Positions 1 to 10,264 of a stretch of DNA of 28,405 bases are shown here, in pieces. Below the pieces are notes generated by a model. The model was not told the DNA's origin, ran no database searches, and worked only from the letters and a program-made list of their open reading frames with translations. This DNA is from Nemertoderma westbladi (lineage: Eukaryota > Xenacoelomorpha > Nemertodermatida > Nemertodermatidae). The position numbers and the translations under genes were made by a program. The DNA is taken from positions 1 to 28,405 of the forward strand of contig JAUCBJ010001753.1 of NCBI GenBank assembly GCA_032718475.1, written 5' to 3'. Each line of letters opens with the position of its first letter. Within the stretch, counting starts at the first letter, position 1.

Positions 1-194
1 CAAATAAACGATTAATATCCCTGCTGAGTATAATTCCTGTGAACAAATAAACGATTAATATCCCTGCTGAGTATAATTCCTGTTAACAAATAAACGATTA
101 ATATCCCTGCTGAGTATAATTCCTGTGAACAAATAAACGATTAATATCCCTGCTGAGTTTAATTAATTTGAACAAATAACGATTAATATCCCTG
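1..194. repeat. 43-bp tandem repeat array (left end cut by window)
   Basis: Units start at 1, 44, 87 and 130, and a fifth partial, slightly degenerate unit starts at 173. Each begins CAAATAAACGATTAATATCC and contains CTGCTGAGTATAATTCC. The first four units are nearly identical. The array probably continues beyond the left edge. There are no spacers between units, so it is a minisatellite and not a CRISPR array. Confidence 0.95.
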
Positions 195-296
195 TGCAAT
201 AATTTTTTGCAAAATTTTCCTATATTTTCATCTATCTCATCAAGAGTCGATTTTTATCAAGATTCCAAATTTGAAAACCATTTAGCAAGATCTGTC

Positions 297-540
297 TTAC
301 TTCTCGATATATGGCTGTCTGTCCATTTTACTGTCGGTTTGTCCGTCAGTATGTCTGTCCGTCAATAAAAAGCATGCTATCTGTCTAAAAAATTCCCTGT
401 ATGGGTTTTCGTGTTCGGTGACTTCATTTCTAATGTTATTAATAAATTTGGCCTTGTCGGTTCTGTCTGTATGCCTGTCAGTCTGCCTGTCAAAATATAA
501 CCAACAGTCTGACAGCCAAACAGACAATTTGGAAGTCATC
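297..540. repeat. CTGTC-rich low-complexity tract
   Basis: The stretch is full of degenerate CTGTCYGT-type words (for example around 312-365 and 459-495). The minus-strand frame through it is open only because the repeat encodes Asp-Arg-Gln-Thr runs. I see no gene. It forms the left flank of the retroelement. Confidence 0.7.
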
Positions 541-1814
541 AAATGTTAAAATTGACACTCGAAATGAATTCTGCGACCAGGAAAACCCCTATAGCTAAAC
601 TTTTAGGTAGATGGTGTGCCTTTTTCTTATATTTGACAGACAGATAGTCAGAAAGACCGACAGTTCCTGTTACCCCCCATATTGGATATTATTTGCAGGA
701 TATATGCGATAGTGAATAGATAAAGTAGATATGAAAAATAGATATTTTTATATACGATATAATTAACAATATATTTTATTGTAACAGGAATGGGGGCGGG
801 GGGGGGGGGGGGGGTGGGACGTTTCAGGCCGCTGATCCATCAGCGAACTGTTATAAAATTATACTCGGTCCGTGTTCAAAATGTCTGGTGTGGATATGTG
901 CTATTGTCAGAAGCAAATTATTATTAAGTAAATACAGTAGTGTTAAAGCTTTTGCGGCAAAAATGTATCGTTTTTGTGTCAAGTTTTTGTTTATTTTGGT
1001 ATAGAGCTCTAGTGATGAAATTACCAGCCATTGGTCAGTATTTTCTTTGTCCCGTGTGTAAAAGCTTTTGCGGATATAACCAGTCATTTTCTCCGCAATG
1101 TACCGTGTAGGTGCTTTTAGCGGACATAACAAGCCATTTTTACCCGTTATGTCTGTATGTGTGCTTTAGCGGACATAACTAGCCATTCTGCCGCAATTCG
1201 CTTAATACTCTAAAAGATGACTCAGATGACGCAATCTGTCAGCTGATTTACTGCCAACGCGGAACCTGAATCTCTCTTTGTTCTTTGTTCGGCTCAGCCA
1301 ATCAGAGCGATTTTCACTTTGTGTTGGACAGTGCCTACAGAAACCCACGCAATTCAGTCAGTGTGTATCTTTCTAAGCCCAGAACACCGGCTTAGGATTC
1401 TTCTGTACTTCTGTGGAAGTTTCAGACTTTGACCTAAACATCAGAAACATCAGATGGCTTTGATTAAAAGAACGTAAAACTATTAACGCAATTCAACTAC
1501 TGAATCATTGCTGAATCATACTTCATATCTGAATCGCCACACCGCGGCACTACGCAACGCGATTCAACTACACATACTGACTGTTCACCGCATTATTTGA
1601 TTCTGTTATTAATTGGTGTTACGTGTTATGTTGGTATATATTTCTGATATATTTGGAGAATACCGATGAATAATCATAAAACCCTCAATCTCTTTGATTA
1701 CTAAAGGTTAGAGGAACAGGTTTACCGGTAGCAACTGCGACTTACATTATAGTGGTTTTTGTGTGAATTGAATGCTATTTCATAATCCCTACATGTGTCA
1801 GTTGCGATCCTCCT

Positions 1815-1853
1815 TATATATGATCAAATTCAGTGACGGTCGGCAGATCAGTG
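1815..1853 (+). promoter_or_regulatory. Predicted LTR core promoter (TATA and TCAGTG initiators)
   Basis: TATATATG at 1815-1822 is followed by TCAGTG at 1830 and again at 1848. The second lies about 33-35 nt downstream, the usual TATA-to-start spacing, and matches the TCAGT initiator common in invertebrate LTR elements. The TATA stretch is kept in the diverged LTR near 12360. Transcription would start near 1850. The same signals recur near 11535-11570. Confidence 0.5.
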
Positions 1854-1894
1854 CGCAGTAGTGTGAACTAGTCGTGTGAAGTAGTGTGAAGGTT

Positions 1895-1900
1895 AATAAA
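1895..1900 (+). terminator. LTR polyadenylation signal AATAAA
   Basis: AATAAA lies about 45 nt downstream of the predicted start, as expected for the R region of an LTR. The copy in the downstream repeat is at 11612-11617. Confidence 0.45.
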
Positions 1901-2253
1901 GCATCTCCTAAAGAATGCGCTTTTTACGAAACTCAGTAGCCATCCAGTTGTGATTAGTATAAGTCATAACTCTGTTTTATACTTAAAGCGCCACGTCCTA
2001 AAGGAACTGTTAATATTTCCCCGAAAGTAAATATATTGTCAGAGATTATATATTAACGATCAATCGAATAATACAGTAGGTCTACACTGCAATCACTATC
2101 AAAGCATCCGAATCCAGTCTCCCTTAACTGTGGGTGAATGGTCGCGCACAGGCTGGCTTCGGCTGATGTACCTTCAGTACATTAAATAATTGATATACAA
2201 AAAGACACCTAAAATTGGCAGGTTAAACTGCTAAAGGTCTAAAAGCGCGAACA

Positions 2254-4187
2254 TTAATAGTTTTAAAACTCTTGATTGCACGTAGGCAATAAATTCGAAT
2301 GTACCGGTCGGACGGTAACCTGTAGGCCTAACTACCTAACCACCGGAACCGGTACTTGCGGGTACCAGTATTAGTTCGATTGTGATATATTGTATATTGT
2401 AGGCTGTTAGGGGATTAGGGATTGATCACCCCTTATTCCTTTGTATGGTTTACTTGTTTCTGTCAGTTTTATTTATCTGTAAGTGTAATATTGAGCAGAA
2501 CTGCAGAAGGCGTGTAAGCCTGCTCAGATTGTACAAGATAATTTGTAGGCTGGATTGTTGTCTGGCTGTTGTTAGGTCTCCGAAGAGATTGCAGTGTGTG
2601 TAGAGTGTATGTCCGATAAAGTGCTAGTTAGGAAGGTGGGGGCATCCAGTGTTGTAAGGTAAATCCCCTCCGAAAGAATAAGTCGTACTACTCGGTTAGA
2701 ACGCATACTAACTAACCATTTCGGAGTCTGCATATACTGTAGTTTATTTAGGCTTGATAGTAGTCTGCCAGCATTTGGTTTGTATTTTGTTTGTGTAGTC
2801 TGTACGGGTAGCGTAATATTTATTATTCAGAGTTTATGCGATTATTCGCAACATACACAACCCCAAGTTTATTCCTACAGTAATTGTGCTTGTTATACAT
2901 ACCGTTATAGTTAAATTAACCCCGGTACTACATCAGGGCTGTTTGGCGTAGGTAAAGACTGGTGATTTTATGCTCTAGTCACTCCAGCAGATACCGTGGT
3001 TCTTTTGGCTGTACAAGTATATTTAACTGCTGGTTATTTGTTTTATAAGTACTTGTACCTAATTTAGGGTTTAGTGTACAGTGCTTTCCGAAGGTAATTA
3101 GTTTGTAGGCAGTATATTTGTGTTGTAAAGTGGTTAATAGGCACGTTAGCTATAGTTGGCTGCGGTAATTAACTTCTAGGTAGGGACATTCCGGGTACAT
3201 AACGTAGTACTTATAGAGCTGTAAAGCTAGAGACTATAAGTCATCAGACGGTGGTATTTTCTTATCTAAACAACGCAATATATTTACTACTGCTTTATTA
3301 TTTTCAAGTACCGTAGTTTCCTGTCCGTTTGTAATAACCAGAAAACTCTAACCCTTTGTTAGGCTGGTTTGTAGATTTCCTGTAAAATTTCCTGTAAAAT
3401 TACCCTAAAATCTGTACGTGTAATTTTTTTTGTGTGTTTATTTAGAGATTGTAATCTCACCCTGCAATTGTACGTAATTTGTAGTAATAAGTAACTTAGA
3501 ACTTAGAATTATTTGTTTTAGTGTCCAATAAGTAGCACTCCACTGAGAGCATTCAGCTTCTGTGAAGTGACTCCTTACCTAGAAATAATAACATTTATTT
3601 CAAATATTGTAACAAAACCCATTAAACGGGTATATATATATTATAAATCAACTCAAACCGATTTATAAAATAGTAGGCCTGTCATCCATCAATTAGGTCT
3701 TAATATCAGTTGGACTACTGCTTAAATAACAGTAATAAAGTAAAGGAAAGTAATCCTAAAATTCAGAAATTCAGTTATTATGAAATAATTGACATTACCG
3801 GTATTTATAGTAGGCTTATTATATTTATTTATATAAATTTATGCTGAAATTATATACCGGTATTCTGTAATTAATTCTAGTCTATAATTATACTTATATA
3901 TACTATAAGTGTAAGCTGTATACCGGTATTCATGGTAGGCTTATTATATATTTATATATATTTATGCTGAAATTATATATACCGGTATTCTGTGATAAAC
4001 CCTAGTCTGTAATAATACTTATATATATACTATAAGTGTATACCGGTATTCTAATATATTATATGTATATCACGTTACACTGAGTAACGGTATCGGTAAT
4101 TAATTACTAGGCTTATAGTTGATACTGAATTACTAGACTTGCTTTAACTGTCATTATAGTAGTAGGCATTCAACTGTAAATTAAATC
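2254..4187 (+). other. Untranslated leader of the retroelement
   Basis: This 1.9-kb AT-rich stretch lies between the upstream repeat and the gag start. No long reading frame or RNA gene is visible, and no clear primer-binding site follows the repeat end at 2253. A tandem duplication occupies its last part (3795-4055). Confidence 0.6.
3795..4055. repeat. About 125-bp tandem duplication carrying TACCGGTATT motifs
   Basis: Two copies, from about 3797 and 3922, share the order TACCGGTATT, TAGGCTTATTATAT, TTTATGCTGAAATTATAT, TACCGGTATTCTGT and ACTATAAGTGTA. A third TACCGGTATTCT closes the array near 4041. It lies within the retroelement leader. Confidence 0.75.
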
Positions 4188-6698
4188 ATGTCTGACACAC
4201 AACAAACACTGTCAGATAGTCTCTTAGAAAGTGTTAGAATGAGTGTTAGACAGTGTCTTAAAAAGATCTGTGACCAAGATCAAGGTATAGAACATCCCAG
4301 ACCAAAGTCCAAGTCCCCTCCTACTGTAAGAAGGGTCATCCCTCCAGTAGTAGTATCAGACCCTAGGCTAGTAAAGCACCATAGGTCTATTATAGGCACT
4401 CGGGCTCAAGTTAAGCGGGACCAAGAAGCAGCTGTTAAACAGCAGCCGCACCCGAAACGAGAACTTATTTCTCAACAGCCAGATAGCTCCAGTAGTTCAG
4501 ATACTGTAGAGTTGACACCCGAGATCGGAGCAAGGATGACAGAAGCGGTTTATCCAGATCCACTTCTAATTCTTCCTGGAGCCGTACTCGCTAGAGTATT
4601 GATCGCTGTGGAAGAACATCCAATCGATTGGGCGAGAAGTAAGCGATCGACCAGGGACAGTTATGCGGGATACACGATGGAGGAACTGAAGTCTATTATC
4701 GAGACGCAATGGAACTTCCCCGGACCCGGACTCCCGTTTAAATTATCGGAAGCTGCCTGGGAAGACTTATACAGGATGGGAGTAGTAAGAGACACTCAAG
4801 ATCCAGCTGTGTGGAAGAGGTCGGCAGCAGAATACATCCAGGGATTCTTCAGCTCTTTGGAGCGCTTAGAGGAACACCTGTTTCAACAACGTCAAAGACC
4901 TCAAGAGCAGGAAGAGCTGCTTTATCAAGTTCGAGAACGAATCTTAAGGATCAGACTAATCCTTTCAGCCTTTGAGGAAGCCTCGAAGAGAAGCCAAGAC
5001 ACGTCGTTGCAGGTTGCCGTAAAGACTTGGTTCCAGCGGGTGGGTCTCAAAGTTCAAGGAACGGCCCAGTGGAAAATTCAGCTGGCTGAGCGCTCAACCC
5101 ACGGAGAATCAATAGACGCTACCTTTTCTCAAGTGGAAAGCGAAGCGACATTGGAGAAACCTCAGAAGAAGGACGCTATTGACATCTATCTGTCGGACTA
5201 TCAACGATTTATAGGTGACAAAGAGTTGAGGAGACGGCTGGCTGGACTTCACCCTACTAGTGAAGGAGCCACATTTGTGTTAGACGCATTAGATGCGGAA
5301 ATGTTAGTCGCAGAGCAGGCTAAATTTGATGAAAGCATCCTCCTCGCTAGGGAACAGGAAGAACAATTAAAGAAAAAACGGATAGAAGACAGAAAGGTAG
5401 CAGCAGTGGCAGCGGCAGAAGTTCAAAGAAAGACGGCAGCTGCAACGGCAGAGGCAGAGGCTGAAAGAAAAGCGGCAGCGGCAGCGGCAGCGGCAGAGGC
5501 AGCTGAAAGAAAGGTAGCAGCGGCAGAAGCGGAAAGAAAGGTGGCAGAGGCAGTGGTAGAAGCAGAGCGGAAAGCATCTGAAGAGACAATCCAACTAGAG
5601 TTGGAAAATCTTCAAGAGAAGCAAGATTGTTTCAATAAACAAAGAACAGCTAAGTATATGCAGATGATAAGTCGATCTACTCCCAAGAGACAGGGATTTA
5701 CATCATCTGATGAAGGCGATACAACAGATCCTGAAGGCGGAGGAAATAGATCTCGTTCCAGCAGACGTAGAAGAACGCCTCACCATCAGAAATTGCCTAA
5801 TTTGCCCCCAGCTGTGAGAAGGCAACTAGCTAGTGCAGACTTAGGTAGTACAGAACCCACAGACCAAATTATTAGAGTAGAAAGACTCCCTACTATAGTA
5901 GATGAGCCTGAAATAATTAGGCCTGTTCTCGAAGCCACCCCTTCTGTGATAGAGACCCCTGTACTTCCAGAACCTAACTCTAAATTCCCTTTGCACAGTA
6001 CTAAACTACCTGTAACCAGTAGGACTGTTCCAGAGTCAATTCCAGTCCTGGACGCCGAGCGAGACATTAACGAATTATCGCCCGTCGTCCCTCGTCTACC
6101 CGCTACTATGTTGGCGGCTCCCGCTTCGGCGGTAGAGTGGGTGGATGAGCGACGGCGGGGGATGGATATTCTCCTCGGGCAGATGGAGGAGAATCAGGCA
6201 CGCTCCTCCCAGCAGGTCCGAGAGTTGGAGGGGACTGTTCAACAGATCAAGGGAACAGTAAGGGAAAGTAGGTTAGAGTTGCAAGAAGTGCAGCAGAGTA
6301 TCGCGTTAGAACGCGATAAATTAGTAAACACACAAAGGGGTATACCACCACCCCCTGTAACAATGTGTCAACCTGTTAGGTCTGAAGTATTTCATGCGCA
6401 AGGTGTGGAGCCTACACGCATCTATACTGCTAGTGAAGTAGAAACTCCTATAGTAAACCCTATTAAGGGTAATTATAAACCTGTTGACAGTGATATTCCA
6501 TATAGACCTGATCATAATCCTGGAAATTTATATACCAATAACTCGATATTAAATAACACGATGGCCCAAGAAAGTTTTACGCTTCAAATGGCTAGAACCG
6601 AAGCCCGTCAAGCGGTAAAAGTGGGAGAGATCGTCAAGTTCAATGGAGATGAGATGAAATGGTTACCTTTTAATGAATATTACAAAGATAACATATAG
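4188..6698 (+). CDS. BEL/Pao-type Gag, N-terminal part up to an in-frame stop
   Basis: This is the structural (Gag) polyprotein of the retroelement. The frame is open for 836 codons from ATG at 4188 and then hits TAG at 6696. The N-terminal half is charged and unrecognised. Residues about 385-490 are a Lys/Glu/Ala-rich heptad-like stretch (AAAEAERK types), very likely coiled coil, coded by a GCAGCGGCA-type repeat. A Ser/Arg/Pro-rich linker follows, then a second short coiled region near 700. The last residues (around FNGDEMKW) begin a DUF1759-like domain that continues in the same frame beyond the stop. The stop therefore falls inside a domain, which looks like mutation and not a natural protein end. 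I infer a pseudogene in trans-mobilised DNA. The long region N-terminal to DUF1759 is unlike a short minimal Gag. Confidence 0.8.
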   Translation: MSDTQQTLSDSLLESVRMSVRQCLKKICDQDQGIEHPRPKSKSPPTVRRVIPPVVVSDPRLVKHHRSIIGTRAQVKRDQEAAVKQQPHPKRELISQQPDSSSSSDTVELTPEIGARMTEAVYPDPLLILPGAVLARVLIAVEEHPIDWARSKRSTRDSYAGYTMEELKSIIETQWNFPGPGLPFKLSEAAWEDLYRMGVVRDTQDPAVWKRSAAEYIQGFFSSLERLEEHLFQQRQRPQEQEELLYQVRERILRIRLILSAFEEASKRSQDTSLQVAVKTWFQRVGLKVQGTAQWKIQLAERSTHGESIDATFSQVESEATLEKPQKKDAIDIYLSDYQRFIGDKELRRRLAGLHPTSEGATFVLDALDAEMLVAEQAKFDESILLAREQEEQLKKKRIEDRKVAAVAAAEVQRKTAAATAEAEAERKAAAAAAAAEAAERKVAAAEAERKVAEAVVEAERKASEETIQLELENLQEKQDCFNKQRTAKYMQMISRSTPKRQGFTSSDEGDTTDPEGGGNRSRSSRRRRTPHHQKLPNLPPAVRRQLASADLGSTEPTDQIIRVERLPTIVDEPEIIRPVLEATPSVIETPVLPEPNSKFPLHSTKLPVTSRTVPESIPVLDAERDINELSPVVPRLPATMLAAPASAVEWVDERRRGMDILLGQMEENQARSSQQVRELEGTVQQIKGTVRESRLELQEVQQSIALERDKLVNTQRGIPPPPVTMCQPVRSEVFHAQGVEPTRIYTASEVETPIVNPIKGNYKPVDSDIPYRPDHNPGNLYTNNSILNNTMAQESFTLQMARTEARQAVKVGEIVKFNGDEMKWLPFNEYYKDNI

Positions 6699-7589
6699 AA
6701 CTCTGTACTATCTAACAGAGAGAAACTTAGATTCCTCATCGAGTGTTTGGAAGGACCTCCCAAGTTAATGGCGTTAAAGTTTATTGGACATCCAGATGGA
6801 TTAAGACAAGTTTGGGATACACTAAACATCAGGTATGGTAATAGGACAAACATAGCTAGGTATTTGTATGCAAAATTGGTAGCACCCCGAAAGTTCCTTA
6901 GCAGCGGGATTATAGAGTTTTCCGATGAGATTCAGGAGATCTGTAGACAACTAGATTGGTTAGGTAAGTCTCATGAATACCAGAATTCTATGGTTGTAGG
7001 AGCCTTAGCATCAGCTTTGCCAAAGGGTGAAGTAGGTACTCGCTGGGACAAAAAGGTTCTCTATTTGATGGACCAACAACATAGAGATCCAACCATGACG
7101 GACCTTCTGTCATTCTTAAACCGAGAGGTAAGATTACAACTCCTAAAACAGTCTAGAGAGAAAACTCCTGAAAGTGAGGTAAGTGAAAATCCCGTTTCTA
7201 GGAGAAAGGTAACACCAGTGTGTTATACAGACGACGGCAAAGACCAAACCTCCCACGAGGAGAACAGCGGGAAAGACACCGAAAGATCTTATTATGTCAA
7301 CAAAGTACCTAAAGACGTAAGTAAATTTAAGTCTCGAACCAGTGACAGGAGAGAACAGGTAACAACAACTTCTCCTACGTCTCCTAAAAGAATTCATGGA
7401 AGAAAGCCCGAGGAAAGAACAAGTGTGCACCACACAGCACAGGTTAAAGTAAGTAACATCAAGCCCAAATGTGTATTGTGTGACGGGCCCCATCGCTTGA
7501 GTGGGTGTGATGAATTCTTAAAGAAATCCCTAAAGGATAGACATGATGTCATGTGGGATAAGCGGTTGTGTTATAATTGTCTCAGATGA
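6699..7589 (+). pseudogene. Gag continuation: DUF1759-like domain and zinc knuckles
   Basis: The same frame as the 4188 ORF continues after TAG at 6696. The first in-frame ATG is at 6768, so a start at 6747 (TTG) is not credible as an independent eukaryotic initiation. The region holds the body of the DUF1759-like domain (IECLEGPP, VWDTLNIRYGN), a Lys/Ser/Thr-rich linker and a zinc knuckle of form CX2CX3HX4C (CVLCDGPHRLSGC, near 7472-7510). A second knuckle starts CYNCLR and is cut by TGA at 7587, then resumes with GH and C beyond it. Zinc knuckles bind element RNA for packaging. One-base changes explain both stops, so I treat this as one broken gene. Confidence 0.8.
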
Positions 7590-8690
7590 GGACACCAATG
7601 GCGGACCTGTTACTCAGATGCTAGGTGTGCTAAGTGCGGCGCGAAACATCATATCTTGCTGCACACAGAATTTGAAAGAACCCGCACGAGTCAGGTAAGT
7701 GAGCCCGAACTACATGTCCAATTCAGTGATGTGAACGACACTGACCACAGCTCTGAGATGGAAGGATTCTACACAGACGAATTCTCCGATGAAAATGAAT
7801 CCTGTTATATGACAAACACCGCGGTGTATCGAGCGCTTACGTATGAGACTGAAACCGATAGCGAGCTTCCCCTAACTATTCCGGACCGACAACCATCTTG
7901 GAGAGTGCCAACTTCCAACGTAGGAATCCGGGAATTTCCCGTAGTGCAGTTGAGAGTCCACGGGTTAAAAAAGAGCTATATAGTGAACGCCCTCCTTGAC
8001 TCCGGCAGCACAGGAACATTCATCGACAAAGAACTAGCCGAAGACTTCTTTGCTGGACAACCCAAGTTCCGAACTAAGTTGAACCTTTCAGGAATTATGC
8101 AGGTTTGGAAATCTACAGTAGCTACAGACTACTATGTAGGCGCGTTGTCCACCCCCCAGGATGAACTAGGAGAACACAGTATAAGGTCAGTAAAAATGGT
8201 GGAGATAAAGAACTTTGCTACCAGCCAAGGGGAACCTTATAACTGGGATGAAGACGATTTCACCCAGCAGCATGAGATACCTAGATTCAACACCGACTAC
8301 CCAGGGGTACAGATACTCATCGGCCAAAATGCGCATGAGGCGCTTGAGACATTAGAGAAACGGCCTGCTCGACCGCAACCATTGCAAACCTATGCGGGAA
8401 GAACAAGAGTAGGTTGGTACTTCACTGGACCTTCCCGTAGGACGCTCATGGAAAGGCTACCCAAAGATCAGGTCCATCGGGTGAGTGAATGGGAAGAAGA
8501 CATCAGTGAGGGAGAGACAATCACAACTGAGGGAACACCATACTCCTCAGATAATGACGATATTAACTCTAATGTAGATCAATGGAGACATTGCCTTGGG
8601 ACGATTAATCCAGCCGACATCGCTTCCAGAGGAGCAACTCCTCAAGAACTGATAGATACTCCAGACTGCCGGGTGGGCCCGACTTCCTAA
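7590..8690 (+). pseudogene. Aspartic protease region fused to a polymerase tail scrap (reverse transcriptase deleted)
   Basis: The frame continues past TGA at 7587. It finishes the second zinc knuckle, adds a third Cys/His cluster (CAKCGAKHH), then an acidic linker. A retroviral-type aspartic protease follows, with its catalytic motif LLDSGSTGTF (Asp codon 7998-8000), and the domain ends near ILIGQNAHEAL and RVGWYFTGP, as in DUF1758 proteins. Within about 60 codons the frame jumps to WRHCLGTINPADIASRG (about 8581-8631). In related elements that motif lies in the C-terminal part of the polymerase/RNase H region, hundreds of residues later, so reverse transcriptase and most of RNase H have been deleted. 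The frame ends at TAA 8688 because of a small indel near 8675: the next frame reads GPDFLSKEEDEWP, the expected continuation. Confidence 0.75.
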
Positions 8691-8827
8691 GTAAAGAAGA
8701 GGATGAATGGCCTCCTCATCTCACCACGGCTGAGATTAGACAAGCCAAGGGAGCGGAGAAAGTCAAACCTAAAACCCAGACGAGTAAATCAAAGTTATCG
8801 ACAATGTCGACACCGAAAGGGAAATGA
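8673..8827 (+). pseudogene. Frameshifted end of the polymerase tail remnant
   Basis: After the indel near 8675 the shifted frame reads GPDFLSKEEDEWPPHL and runs into a Lys-rich stretch ending at TGA (8825-8827). This fits the W-x-GP-x-FL and E-x-WP pattern that follows the NPAD-x-x-SRG motif in Pao-type polymerases. It marks the last recognisable pol sequence. Confidence 0.55.
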
Positions 8828-10164
8828 TCCTATTTAAATATCATACCCAGCGGAGTCGGAACAATAAACTGAGAATCGAACACGAAAATTCTATTCGAAA
8901 CCAACTCGAAAGAGAAGACGTTAAAGAACCGGATAAACGCAGTGACTTCAACGTATATTTGGAATTCTTGAGAGAGACGTTGTAAAACTGGAGAAAGATC
9001 ACCAGCGTTTCCCCTACAAGACGTGCGTCTTTGGTATTATTACGATGAATGCCCTAGACCCAACCAACAAACGGAAAGACAAACATCCGCGGAGACGTTG
9101 CGCTAAACACAGTTTTACTTGCTATATTTATTGGAGTTTCGAGCGAAACTTGTTCGATGTATCAACTACGCTCGCTCGACTCAAACGATCCTTAAATAAA
9201 CCCATGATCGGAGTTCCGGAATACTCAGTCAGACCTCCTCATTCCCTGGTGAGACCTCAGACTCTTGATCCTAATAGTATGACGGATCCTCTTGAACTGC
9301 ACTCACTGTTCAAAGATCTAGTGTTACCCGAACAATTAGTCGGTGGCACTCCGGTTGTGGGCTCCCTAGATATTCGCCCATCTTACCTAGCCGGATTGGG
9401 ACGCGGACACCTAATATCGCCATTCAACCGTATAATGGTCCCTGTTTAACCCGATATAATCTGTCACCGAAGTGGAGGAGAAAATTGTACGCACGCGTTA
9501 GACACTATTCGATAAAAGATCGGAAAAGGAACCTACGATTGCTTAGAAAAACGTAAATTGCAGCAACAAGTCCAAGCGGTAAACGAATTAGCTTTATATC
9601 AGTTCGATCGGGAAATCAAGAATCTCTAAGAAGATATCGAACTTGGACGACCCTACTCTCTAAACGAGTTTTAGACGAATGCTTCCAACTACAAGCGGAG
9701 GAAAATCAGCTCGAGGAGAAGCATATCGATTTCGACAGAGCCCGAGAACGCGAGTCGGAAAGAACCATCAAACCGAGGAAATTTCTCACTATACATGGTC
9801 CACCTACCGCTCTTGTGCAGACGAATCATCAGGGACCAGTAAGAGCTGCTGTCTTGAAACGCGCTCTGAAGGTTGTTCGACCTCGTTCCACTGAGGTTGA
9901 TACCGATCAACCGAGTACCTCGACCGGCGGATACACCGACCGTCATCCTAAACCTTCCGATGCAATTGTATTGCACCCTTCACCCAGGAGTTAAGCCCTC
10001 CTAGTAAAGTGGCTCGCCCCAAAGAGAAAAGGACTCTTGCTAGCCTCAAAAAACTGCGTAAATGCCGTTCGCGTAAGAAGGACTAACTGTTTAGAGTATT
10101 TTTATATTTTAGAAACTGTGATTTTTTATATTTTATAGAATTAAATCCCATTTTCTGGGAGCGG
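8828..10164 (+). other. 3' interior of the retroelement, unrecognised
   Basis: No integrase signature (HHCC zinc site or DDE residues) is seen in any frame I read. Two open stretches on the plus strand remain. The first is 9045-9449 (134 codons, unrecognised). The second is an ATG-less stretch ending at TAA 9992, which has a Glu-rich part (QAEENQLEEKH) and a Thr/Ser/Pro-rich end. Either may be debris of a third gene or chance. A short G-rich stretch (CTGGGAGCGG, about 10156-10165) just before TGTAAAAGC could be the polypurine tract of the diverged LTR that starts at 10165. Confidence 0.45.
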
Positions 10165-10261
10165 TGTAAAAGCTTTTGCGGGATATAACTGGCCCTTTTC
10201 TCCGCAATGTACTGTGTAAGGTGTTTTTAGAGGACATAACTAGCGATTTACCCGCTGTGTT
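10165..10261 (+). repeat. Start of a diverged, related LTR (interrupted)
   Basis: The sequence from TGTAAAAGCTTTTGCGGG to the Cys-rich-looking ACCCGCTGTG aligns to about 1058-1155 of the upstream repeat with many mismatches. It then breaks off where the near-identical 1.7-kb repeat begins. Its continuation appears on the other side, at 11971. Confidence 0.65.
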
Positions 10262-10264
10262 AAA

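Larger units (their letters stand above)
544..2253 (+). repeat. Upstream 1.71-kb direct repeat (5' LTR or LTR-containing unit)
   Basis: This is repeated at 10265-11970. By eye I count two substitutions and three small indels (2, 1 and 3 nt), so the copies separated recently or were homogenised. It starts TGTTAAAATTGAC and ends GCGCGAACA. Internally there is a 17-nt G run at 798-814 and two copies of an AAGCTTTTGCGG motif (about 944 and 1063). A promoter-like TATA box lies near 1815 and a polyadenylation signal at 1895. A segment from about 1058 to 2074 resembles the diverged LTR pieces at 10165-10261 and 11971-12617, so the ancestral LTR may be this shorter stretch bounded by TGT and ACA. Confidence 0.85.

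Noticed and set aside
1-194. Possible CRISPR array
   Set aside because: Units are contiguous 43-bp repeats without spacers, and the genome is eukaryotic.
297-542. Minus-strand frame with Asp-Arg-Gln-Thr runs
   Set aside because: Product of the CTGTC simple repeat; no homologous pattern beyond the repeat.
851-1132. 93-codon minus-strand frame in the upstream repeat (repeated exactly at 10572-10853)
   Set aside because: It recurs only because the 1.7-kb repeat is duplicated. No domain is recognisable and it is antisense to the LTR promoter region.
5347-5594. Minus-strand frames rich in Leu/Pro or Cys opposite gag
   Set aside because: Shadows of the Ala/Glu/Lys repeat in the gag coiled coil.
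6696-6698. Programmed readthrough of TAG between gag and the next region
   Set aside because: The codon lies inside the DUF1759-like domain, not at a gag-pol boundary, and a second stop interrupts a zinc knuckle.
9045-9449. 134-codon frame as an envelope or integrase gene
   Set aside because: No membrane segment, zinc site or DDE residues; left as unrecognised interior.
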